From: Alteromonas macleodii
GTDB taxonomy: Bacteria > Pseudomonadota > Gammaproteobacteria > Enterobacterales > Alteromonadaceae
Assembly: GCF_903772925.1 (NCBI RefSeq)
Contig: NZ_LR812090.1
Coordinates: 3,122,599-3,186,598, forward strand
Direction of reading: 5' to 3'
Length of the DNA stretch: 64,000 nt
Below the pieces are notes generated by a model. It had not been told where the DNA came from and searched no databases. It saw only the letters and a list, made by a program, of their open reading frames with translations. Of this stretch, positions 56,756-64,000 are shown one piece after another. A program made the translations under genes and the position numbers. Within the stretch, counting starts at the first letter, position 1, and each line of letters opens with the position of its first letter.

Positions 56756-59755
56756 TTGTTGCGCACATTACTTCTGAGTATCTCTAGTCTTCTTGCTATG
56801 GCAAGGCATAGACCGTGGGAACCCTTGCTCATTATGGTCGCAATAGTTTTGGCCAATGCCGGGCTTGTTACCGTTTTGCTGATAAACGAAGGCGCAACAC
56901 AGGGTGAACTATTGCAGTCGAATCAAGGGCTTTTGGCTGGCAGTATCATCACCCCGGTCGGCAGCGATGCACAGCTTGAACAAGGTAAACACTCGCAAGG
57001 CAGCGTTAAACATGAGCATTCTTCACATGAGTACTCTGCACATGAGCGCTCTGTAAAAGAGCAGGCAGCGCATCAGCGCTTTACTCATGAAGGCTTTACA
57101 AAGGAAGATTATGCCATCCTTCGCCGGCATGGCTTTACTCAGCTTATAGCTACATCTGAACGCAGCATTACCCTTTCATGCAGTGATGAGGAAGCAACAC
57201 CCATTGCCCTCAAGTTGCTTGGCGTTGATACCCAGCCTCTTCTAGGAAATACCTTTCGAGCTACTGATGAAGACTCTTTGTTATCGTCTCTTTCTTTGAG
57301 AGCTGGAGAAAGTAAGCCATCTTCTGCTGCTCGAATATTGCGTGCTAATTCTACGACCTCCTTTTCTGTAAACGGGCTGCTTCACCCTGTTACAAATGCC
57401 AAACTAAGCTGTCACAATACGCTAAATAAGAACAATAAAGCGTCGACGCCCCCCCCGCAATGGCCAGCAACGGTTAACGCTTATGTAAGTAGTCTTGTGC
57501 CGCAAGATACGATTTTGGTCTCTATTGATGACTTTTATAAAGGAGGGATAAGCCCTTTTTACAGCAAAAATAGTAAAGACAATGCCCTCAGCAAAGATAA
57601 TACCCTGCCTGGCGCTAATGATATTTCAAAGCAGCAAGAAAGTTTTGTACCGCTCGCTGGCCTAGTAGCTCTCTCGCCGCTTTCCGAACAAGACCTTGAA
57701 ACTATAGAAGCATTACTTGGGATAGCGGTTAAACAATCAAGTAACGACAGCGGCAATGATACCGGAACGTTACCGGATAGCTTTAGATTGAACCTGTGGG
57801 CAATGAGCGCGCTTATGGGCGTGGTATCACTTTTTATAGTGCTGAACGCGCTAAACTTAATGTACCGCACACGGCTGCCTAACGTGATACGGCTTCGCCA
57901 ACTTGGCATATCTAAAGGAGTTTTAAGTAGCGCTCTTTTTACTGAACTTATGGTTTACTGCGTGATAAGTATACCAATTGGCATGTTCGTAGGCTTTCAA
58001 GCCGCGTCATGGTTATCACCGGTAATAAGCGGTACCTTCACGTCGTTATTTAACGCCGTATTCATTACCCCTGACGTAAACCTGCTTTTTATTTTTGGAT
58101 TCGCGTTAATAACGACTTTCACGTCCTTAGTCGTTTTCTCTTTAACTTCTATAGTTAAGCTTTCAAATGCGTTAACTGTGCGGCCCGCTAAAAAGAAAAT
58201 GATGCGGCAATGGACTGTAGGCCTTGTATCAGCAGCTGCCTTGGTTTTTCTATTTATTGCTGAAGCCTTTATTACCTCTACGGCATCTGCACTACTCTTT
58301 GTTGCGTTATTACTCCTCACCAGCTGCGTACTCGTGCTTCTGTGGCTACCTATCGTAGCAAAGCTACTCACCACGTTTGCGCCAAGACAATGGCCCGTAT
58401 TTCATTACGTGATTGCTAATATGCATTTACTGTCTAGTAAAACACGCCTTGCTGTTTGCGCATTTTTTATCGCGTTAACAGCAAATATCGGCATGAATAC
58501 CATGACCGACAGCTTTAGAAGTGCAACGGAACAATGGTTAGAACAAAGACTTTACGCGCCTTTCTACCTTTATACCGACGCGCCACTCAGTAATGTAGAA
58601 TCACTGTCAGCCAATTCACTATCACCGCTGGCGGTGACGCCTTTGCTAAAAGCTGAGGGTGACGTGATAAGTTTATTCGGCACAGAAAAAATAGATGAAG
58701 TAATAACCCCCGCCCCAACTTACGTTTCTATTAGTAGTTACCCTGTTCATGAAAAAGGTAAAAAGGGCTTGGTCCTCGATAATGTAATGAATAACGACCT
58801 TAGTACAGCTTGGCGTGCGTTTGTGGAAGGGAAAGGAATATTTATTAATCAGCAACTAGCCTTCGCGCTTAATGCTGAATTAGGCGACACGCTGAATATA
58901 GCTAATATAAGGTTTCGAAAAGGGTTAAGTGGAAGTAGTTCAAACGTTACTCAATCACCAAACCCAGCAACCAATCAAGCAAAAGGGGCGTCAGACAGTT
59001 CTGCCGACGCTACGACTGCCGAGCCTTTAAATACAAGTATCTTTTCAACGCAACCTAAATGGAAAGTGCTTGGTATCTACCCTGATTATGGCAATCTTAA
59101 TGGGCAGGTATTAGCGCCACTTCCTTTATTTAACCAAAACAACATTACAGTGAGAAATAGCTTATTTTCCGGCGTACTGGCTATATATCCCAAGCCAACC
59201 GGCGACCAAGATGTCACGGCGAGTAGCGACGTTGCCTTCTCAAAAGATAAGCTCGCACAGCAGCTAAAAGCTCACCTTGGAGATGAAACCGACATAACCC
59301 TGTATAGCAGGCAAGCGCTTTTAAATACCTCCATGAATACGTTTGACCGCACCTTTGTGTTGACCGACGGCCTGAATATCACAACCTTGCTCGTTGCAGG
59401 CATTGCCTTCGCGGTGTCCCTTACCGTTTTGACTATAGGCAGTTCAGCGCAACTGTCTGTGTTAAGAGCATTGGGAGTGAGCCAGCTAAAAGTTAAGACG
59501 TCGCTATTTATGCAGTACCTGTTACTTTGTTTGGTTTCAGCACTGCTTGCCATACCCTTTGGCATTTACTTAGCTTACGTCTTTATAAATTTAGTCAATC
59601 GATACGCGTTTAACTGGGTGTACTCTCTTTCAATTGAAGTAGACGTTATTCTGTCCAGTGTAGGTCTTTCTCTGCTTATCGTTTCACTGGTGCTTTTATT
59701 ACCTTTAGGGAAACTCAAACCCAAAATTGATTTAAGACAGGAAGTGCAGCTATGA
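56756..59755 (+). CDS. AttFG-like ABC permease, FtsX/MacB fold
   Basis: A 999-residue inner-membrane permease with two FtsX-type halves: TM1 (about 22-43), a large periplasmic region, TM clusters around 355-480 and 495-560, a second periplasmic domain (about 590-860) and C-terminal TM helices (about 875-995). Such fusions correspond to the two permeases AttF and AttG. Start TTG at 56756, GAGAAG 5 nt before it; an upstream stop at 56744 leaves only TTG codons here and a later ATG (56798) that lacks a ribosome binding site. A His-rich tandem repeat lies at residues 86-100. It overlaps the next gene by four bases. Confidence 0.87.
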   Translation: MLRTLLLSISSLLAMARHRPWEPLLIMVAIVLANAGLVTVLLINEGATQGELLQSNQGLLAGSIITPVGSDAQLEQGKHSQGSVKHEHSSHEYSAHERSVKEQAAHQRFTHEGFTKEDYAILRRHGFTQLIATSERSITLSCSDEEATPIALKLLGVDTQPLLGNTFRATDEDSLLSSLSLRAGESKPSSAARILRANSTTSFSVNGLLHPVTNAKLSCHNTLNKNNKASTPPPQWPATVNAYVSSLVPQDTILVSIDDFYKGGISPFYSKNSKDNALSKDNTLPGANDISKQQESFVPLAGLVALSPLSEQDLETIEALLGIAVKQSSNDSGNDTGTLPDSFRLNLWAMSALMGVVSLFIVLNALNLMYRTRLPNVIRLRQLGISKGVLSSALFTELMVYCVISIPIGMFVGFQAASWLSPVISGTFTSLFNAVFITPDVNLLFIFGFALITTFTSLVVFSLTSIVKLSNALTVRPAKKKMMRQWTVGLVSAAALVFLFIAEAFITSTASALLFVALLLLTSCVLVLLWLPIVAKLLTTFAPRQWPVFHYVIANMHLLSSKTRLAVCAFFIALTANIGMNTMTDSFRSATEQWLEQRLYAPFYLYTDAPLSNVESLSANSLSPLAVTPLLKAEGDVISLFGTEKIDEVITPAPTYVSISSYPVHEKGKKGLVLDNVMNNDLSTAWRAFVEGKGIFINQQLAFALNAELGDTLNIANIRFRKGLSGSSSNVTQSPNPATNQAKGASDSSADATTAEPLNTSIFSTQPKWKVLGIYPDYGNLNGQVLAPLPLFNQNNITVRNSLFSGVLAIYPKPTGDQDVTASSDVAFSKDKLAQQLKAHLGDETDITLYSRQALLNTSMNTFDRTFVLTDGLNITTLLVAGIAFAVSLTVLTIGSSAQLSVLRALGVSQLKVKTSLFMQYLLLCLVSALLAIPFGIYLAYVFINLVNRYAFNWVYSLSIEVDVILSSVGLSLLIVSLVLLLPLGKLKPKIDLRQEVQL
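57011..57055 (+). repeat. 15-bp tandem repeat, three copies, in the permease gene
   Basis: Units at 57011, 57026 and 57041 start CATGAG and encode HEHSS, HEYSA and HERSV (residues 86-100). More HxxxF-type copies follow in degenerate form (AHQRFTHEGF). The segment is in the first periplasmic loop. Confidence 0.85.
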
Positions 59756-61200
59756 GGTATAGATTAAATCGCGATAGCCACTATTCTCCTTGGCCTTTCA
59801 GCAAATTTAGCTGTTTATTGCTTTTTCTCATTTGCTCATTCTTGTCTGCCTGTAATGACAGTTCGAATACAAACGAGCAAAGCAAAAGTAGTGAGTCGCC
59901 AAAAGCCTCTTCACCTCGTGGTTTCTTTGGCGAGATGCAATCGAGCGATGCCTTTACTTCAGTAGAGAGAAACACGTATGTTGAGCTTCCTGAAGATCAT
60001 AAAAGCCACCCCGACTTCCAATTAGAATGGTGGTACCTAACCTTTGTATTAAGTGGCGAAGACGGTCAGGAATTCGGTTTGCAGTATACGCTTTTTCGAT
60101 TCAATACTGATGCAGCCTCCGGTAAAAGTACTTATGAGCCAGTCGTGCGAAATTGGGCTAACGGACAACAATGGATGGGACATGCCTCACTGCACACCCT
60201 AGAACACCACTATTTTGAAGAGCGATTTGCGAATGGCGGCGTAGGCAACGCTTACGTAAAATCAGCCCCCTTTACTACGGTTATCGATGATTGGGTATGG
60301 AAGGCAACACAGACTGAGCCAGAATCAAAAGCCACGGAAGATAGCAAAGCCATGTTTCCTTCCACGTTGACCTTTGCTTTTGGTCAACAACATACTCGCG
60401 ATACAAATCAGCTACCTAATGCAACCTCCAAACCCACTGAAGAAGTGTTACCTAGAAGCGATGAAGCTCAAAACGGTGCTGATGATAGAGCTTTACCTGC
60501 AGATACACAGTTAAATAATGAAGTAGTTCCAATGAATAAAGCCGTTAAGGTCGCGCTTAACTTAAACTCTTCGGGCCCTTTTATAAAGCAAGGCGATAAT
60601 GGCTATAGCAAAAAAACGCAAGACGAACGTCTTCGGTCTTACTATTACAGTCAGCCCTTCATTAATGCAAAAGGAACAATGAATATAGAAGGCAATAACA
60701 TAAAGGTTGAGGGTAAAGGCTGGTTTGATCACGAATGGACAAGCCATTTGGCCAACAGTGAGGCATTAGGATGGGACTGGTTTTCACTGCACTTAAACGA
60801 CGGAAGCAAACTTATGGCGTTTCGAATGCATGCGAATACTAACCGCGAAGAGAAAAGCGAAACTAAAAACACTGAAGTATTCACAACGGCCAGCTACATA
60901 AATAAAAATGGAATGAAAGAGAACGTCGAGCAAGCCAACCTATCTATTACGCCAACAGGCTATGAGCTAATTCAAAAAGAAAGCAAACAAGATGGCAAGC
61001 AGGGAAACGAACATGATAGTTCAGTGCGTTCCGTTCCCACAGCATGGCGCATACAGTTACCGACAAAAAATATTGATATTTCCGTAAGCGCGTTTAAAGA
61101 AAAACAGTGGAATAACAGTTTATTTCCCTATTTTGAGGGACGAGTTGAAGTAGAGGGCTCCCACTCGGGGAGCGGCTTTATGGAATTGACGGGCTACTAA
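59752..61200 (+). CDS. AttH-like lipocalin-domain lipoprotein
   Basis: A 482-residue lipoprotein of the AttH/CrtC-like lipocalin family (annotated elsewhere as carotenoid 1,2-hydratase or iron ABC transporter-linked). Signal peptide with lipobox LSAC (Cys34); a Ser/Asn linker; [17 protein letters not shown] in the first domain and [22 protein letters not shown] in parts (WFDHEW, GWDWFS) in the second are family signatures. The middle holds a hydrophilic insertion (about 175-255). It overlaps the permease gene by ATGA, confirming the operon; expected to be the extracytoplasmic partner of the exporter. Stop codon overlaps the glsA stop. Confidence 0.88.
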   Translation: MRYRLNRDSHYSPWPFSKFSCLLLFLICSFLSACNDSSNTNEQSKSSESPKASSPRGFFGEMQSSDAFTSVERNTYVELPEDHKSHPDFQLEWWYLTFVLSGEDGQEFGLQYTLFRFNTDAASGKSTYEPVVRNWANGQQWMGHASLHTLEHHYFEERFANGGVGNAYVKSAPFTTVIDDWVWKATQTEPESKATEDSKAMFPSTLTFAFGQQHTRDTNQLPNATSKPTEEVLPRSDEAQNGADDRALPADTQLNNEVVPMNKAVKVALNLNSSGPFIKQGDNGYSKKTQDERLRSYYYSQPFINAKGTMNIEGNNIKVEGKGWFDHEWTSHLANSEALGWDWFSLHLNDGSKLMAFRMHANTNREEKSETKNTEVFTTASYINKNGMKENVEQANLSITPTGYELIQKESKQDGKQGNEHDSSVRSVPTAWRIQLPTKNIDISVSAFKEKQWNNSLFPYFEGRVEVEGSHSGSGFMELTGY

Positions 61201-62117
61201 TAAATAGACCAGTTTATCCGTTCACTTAGTGAAGTTAGCGCCGCCACGCCTAGCTGAGAGTTCCCTACGCTGTTAAGAGCAGGAGAAAATACGCAAATAG
61301 TGAATCGACCAGGTACCACGGCAACAATACCGCCGCCTACCCCACTTTTGCCCGGCAAACCCACCTTAAAAGCAAAGCTGCCCGCTTCGTCATACATACC
61401 GCTAGTTGCAAGCAATGCATTCACTTGCTTAGTTTGGTAAGGCGTTAATACCTGCTCATTCGCGCAGGTTGAAAAGCCTGCGTTAGCAAGAAAGCTCGTA
61501 GATCGCGCTAAGTCTTCACAACTCATTTCTAATGCGCAGTTATGAAAGTAATTGCGAAGCACATCCTCCACATCATTTTCAAAATTGCCATAGGCTTTCA
61601 TCAAATACGCCATTGCCGCGTTACGAGAACGGTGTTCGAACTCCGAATCAGCAACTTCTTTATTAACTATAATTTCCCCATTGCAGCTTAAGCGTCTTAC
61701 AAAATCTCTCATGGCAATAAAAGGTGATGCAAAGCGCGATTGCACCATATCGCTTACCACCAGCGCGCCTGCGTTAATAAAAGGGTTGCGTGGAATACCA
61801 TGTTCGTATTCTAACTGCACTAAGGAGTTGAACGGCAGCCCAGATGGCTCACACCCGACCCGCTCCCACATGGTTTCACCGTAGTGATTGATGGACAAAA
61901 CCAAGTTAAAAACTTTTGAGATGCTTTGTATTGAAAAGGGCACGCTAGCGTCACCAATAGACGTGATGTGCCCATTGATATCGCAAATAGAAATACCAAA
62001 CTGACGAGGATTAACCGTGGCTAACGCGGGGATATAGTCTGCGACTTTACCCATGCCAAGCATAGGCTCGACTTCGTCATAAATATCCTGCAGTAACGAT
62101 AGCATTTCGCTTTCCAT
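61197..62117 (-). CDS. glsA: GlsA, glutaminase
   Basis: A 306-residue serine-dependent glutaminase (glutamine to glutamate and ammonia), class of E. coli YbaS/YneH. Catalytic SxxK motif S65-x-x-K68 in [10 protein letters not shown]; other conserved blocks are [41 protein letters not shown] and [15 protein letters not shown]. Cytoplasmic. Start ATG at 62117 or 62105; the two differ by four residues. It converges on the AttH-like gene with overlapping stop codons. Confidence 0.95.
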   Translation of the reverse strand: MESEMLSLLQDIYDEVEPMLGMGKVADYIPALATVNPRQFGISICDINGHITSIGDASVPFSIQSISKVFNLVLSINHYGETMWERVGCEPSGLPFNSLVQLEYEHGIPRNPFINAGALVVSDMVQSRFASPFIAMRDFVRRLSCNGEIIVNKEVADSEFEHRSRNAAMAYLMKAYGNFENDVEDVLRNYFHNCALEMSCEDLARSTSFLANAGFSTCANEQVLTPYQTKQVNALLATSGMYDEAGSFAFKVGLPGKSGVGGGIVAVVPGRFTICVFSPALNSVGNSQLGVAALTSLSERINWSIY

Positions 62118-62164
62118 TCTCTCGTTTGACCTCTTTTTTGCTAATATCTTTTTTGTAAATAAAA

Positions 62165-62195
62165 GAAAAGCGCCTGTTTAAAAAACGCTGGCGCT
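62165..62195 (-). terminator. Terminator after the alkaline phosphatase gene
   Basis: Stem AGCGCC (62169-62174) / GGCGCT (62190-62195) with inner AAAC/GTTT pairs; on the minus strand it is followed by TTTTCTTTTATTT. It lies about 85 nt after the phosphatase stop and separates it from glsA. Confidence 0.68.
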
Positions 62196-62281
62196 TCCAT
62201 TTTAGTTAAGTTCTATTGGCTATGTGTTGCTTCAATAATGCATTTGCTACAAAAGCCTTAGCTCGCCCGTTTACCCGACGT

Positions 62282-63760
62282 TTAGTTACAGCGCCAGTCT
62301 TCTTTGAAATCACATAAGCCGTCATCATCTTCGTCTGACGTAAGCTCAATGTTGGTGGTCACCTTTCTTGATACTTCATTTGCGTCATTATCGATTTTCA
62401 TAGGCTGTTTTTTATCAATAAAACTGAAAATGGTTTTAGCAATATCGGTATTGTCAATTTGCCCCATAAACGACTGATAGCCAGCGCCAAAAGCAAACAC
62501 TTCAACATCTACACCAGTATGGCCGCCTGTAGTCCACCCTGTATTTGTTTTTGAATCTAGGAAGGTTTTCACCGCCATAAAGCGCGTTTCATCATCTTGA
62601 TTCGATACACTATTTAACGTGGCTAACTCTTCTTCGCTTAAGGAAAGCCCAAGCTTCTGCGCAACATACTCACCAGGATTTTCTTCATTAGCCATATTAA
62701 GCGCTATCGTCATTACTGAGGCTGTCATTGACTTAAGGTGTTCAGGGCTCCAGCGATAATCACCATTTGCGCCAATTGTTAAACCGCCGGTGCTATGGTC
62801 AGCAGTTAATACAACCAGTGTATCCGGGTTAGCTTTTACATAGTCGCGCAGATACTCCATGGTTAACGCCAGGTCGTGCATTTCAGCCATGGCAGAAGCG
62901 ATATCATTCGCATGCCCTGCCCAATCTACCTGGCTCGCTTCAACTAAAAGGAAAAAGCCGTTGTCGTTTTCTAAGTGCTTGATAGCATGTTGAGTTAAAT
63001 ACTTAAGACGGTTTTTACGCTTATCATCAAGTACTGCAGGCAGTGCCACAGGAGCAAACAGACCTAGTACATTACTTCCTGCTGGCACCGACGCCAAGCG
63101 GTTATATGAATCGGCATATTCGTAGCCCTCATCAATGAACTGCGCCAAAATATCTCTGTCTTCACGTTCAAAGTAAGAAGTGCCACCACCTAACATTACA
63201 TCTGCAACGAACTCGCCGTTTGCGCGCACATCAAAGAAATCTTCAGCAATTTCGTTGTAGTTCTTACGGCTTTCGTTGTGCGCAATGTATGATGCTGGTG
63301 TTGCGTGAACAATTTGAGATGTAACCGCCAAACCAGTTCGCATACCTTTGCTCTTAGCATGGTACATCACCGAGTTTACCGGCTGCTTATTAACATCTAC
63401 ACCTATTGCACCATTGTATGACTTCACGCCGGTAGCAAGTGCTGTTGCAGCAGCGGCTGAGTCGGTGACATAACCCGATACACGAGCGGGGTAAGTCGAG
63501 GCGTTACCCACCAAAATATCGTCAAATACAACCGTCTCTACTTCCGGTGTTGACGGATCATCTACATAATTACGGTAAGCGGTTGTGTAGGCAGGCCCCA
63601 TGCCGTCGGCAACAACCATAATGATATTTTTCGGCACGCCTTTGATTTGACTACTGTTTACGTTTGCTGATTCAGTCTTAGATTCAGTGATACCACAGCT
63701 TGCAAGAACAGCAATAGACGCACAACTTAGCAATGATGTGCGAACAAATTGTTTAATCAT
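62282..63760 (-). CDS. Alkaline phosphatase lipoprotein
   Basis: A 492-residue periplasmic/outer-membrane-anchored phosphomonoesterase of the PhoA-type family. Lipobox LASC gives Cys22. Metal site VADGMG (D52), nucleophile S101 in GYVTDSAAAATALATG, and metal ligands in DWAGHAND and LTADHSTGG, TGGHTGVDVEVFAFG. The C-terminus has an acidic loop DEDDDGLCDFKEDWRC with Ca2+-loop spacing (DxDxDGxxD). No clear PhoB box upstream, so phosphate control is not shown. Single gene with its own terminator. Confidence 0.93.
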   Translation of the reverse strand: MIKQFVRTSLLSCASIAVLASCGITESKTESANVNSSQIKGVPKNIIMVVADGMGPAYTTAYRNYVDDPSTPEVETVVFDDILVGNASTYPARVSGYVTDSAAAATALATGVKSYNGAIGVDVNKQPVNSVMYHAKSKGMRTGLAVTSQIVHATPASYIAHNESRKNYNEIAEDFFDVRANGEFVADVMLGGGTSYFEREDRDILAQFIDEGYEYADSYNRLASVPAGSNVLGLFAPVALPAVLDDKRKNRLKYLTQHAIKHLENDNGFFLLVEASQVDWAGHANDIASAMAEMHDLALTMEYLRDYVKANPDTLVVLTADHSTGGLTIGANGDYRWSPEHLKSMTASVMTIALNMANEENPGEYVAQKLGLSLSEEELATLNSVSNQDDETRFMAVKTFLDSKTNTGWTTGGHTGVDVEVFAFGAGYQSFMGQIDNTDIAKTIFSFIDKKQPMKIDNDANEVSRKVTTNIELTSDEDDDGLCDFKEDWRCN

Positions 63761-64000
63761 TTAAACTTCCCTGAGTAAGTAAAGATACCTGCTGACGTTA
63801 TTAGCCGCAGTTACTGCAAAATCGATATTATCGCGAATGATTCATTAGTATTAATAAAGCGATAAAAGGTAATAGTGTAAATCAGGCAGACAATATGCTC
63901 AAAGCTTTTGGATAAAATAAGCTTGTGGTGAGATGACCATTTTAGTCACCTCGTCTAATTGAAGTTTTTTTAAGAAAGGAAATCTATTTGCTTTGTGCAG
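63761..64000. other. Upstream region of the alkaline phosphatase gene
   Basis: No gene. A near-palindrome GAGATGAC (63930-63937) / GTCACCTC (63945-63952), 7 of 8 pairs, lies about 170 bp upstream. I looked for tandem CTGTCAT Pho boxes and found none convincing. Confidence 0.35.

Noticed and set aside
63761..64000. Pho box upstream of the alkaline phosphatase
   Set aside because: No tandem CTGTCAT-like heptamers with the right spacing were found.

Overview
The window looks like a chromosomal segment of a marine gammaproteobacterium of the Alteromonadaceae, most likely Alteromonas. This is inferred from protein similarity remembered by eye, moderate GC, and gene order; no database search was run. 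Nearly everything is housekeeping DNA with conserved gammaproteobacterial order. I see no transposase, integrase, phage module, CRISPR array or rRNA operon.

Layout. 1-410: minus-strand tRNA cluster Pro-Arg-His-Leu (the Leu gene is cut by the window edge) with a clear stringent-type promoter. 907-7255: plus-strand folD, a DUF1415 gene, trmO, proS, a metallo-beta-lactamase-fold hydrolase and an outer-membrane phospholipase A. 7358-13348: minus-strand histone-deacetylase-family enzyme, chemotaxis receptor and guaBA; xseA and an unknown secreted protein diverge from guaB. 16441-26817: the conserved minus-strand block ndk, rlmN, pilW, rodZ, ispG, hisS, yfgM, bamB, der. 27095-35316: a hybrid iron-sulfur locus iscR-iscS-(gap)-sufB-C-D-S-A-T-E with no iscU, hscBA or fdx. 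35545-40865: an alpha/beta hydrolase plus Baeyer-Villiger-type monooxygenase pair, cysE, trmJ and divergent suhB. 40931-42121: a cysteine-containing secreted protein of unknown function. 42579-48125: queA-tgt-yajC-secD-secF. 48448-48732: a small DUF6471 protein.

49024-55575 is a plus-strand envelope gene cluster: YjfI, a PspA-like YjfJ, a two-TM potassium channel with a cytoplasmic domain, YjfK, YjfL, lipoprotein YjfM, a YjfC/glutathionylspermidine-synthase-like ATP-grasp enzyme, a rhomboid protease and a VC0807-family membrane protein. 55946-61200 is a three-gene AttEFGH-like export system (ATPase, 999-residue permease, lipocalin-like lipoprotein). The window ends with glutaminase glsA and an alkaline phosphatase lipoprotein, both on the minus strand.

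The most informative observations are: (i) near-consensus type 1 IscR sites at both iscR and sufB, placed identically relative to -35/-10 elements, implying that the whole SUF operon is directly repressed by holo-IscR; (ii) an IscS that stops about 16 residues before the IscU-binding tail of E. coli IscS, in a locus with no IscU; (iii) the Yjf/PspA cluster with a channel, a rhomboid protease and an ATP-grasp ligase; (iv) a histidine-rich tandem repeat in the AttFG-like permease; and (v) an orphan intrinsic terminator next to queA that may end an unannotated small RNA.
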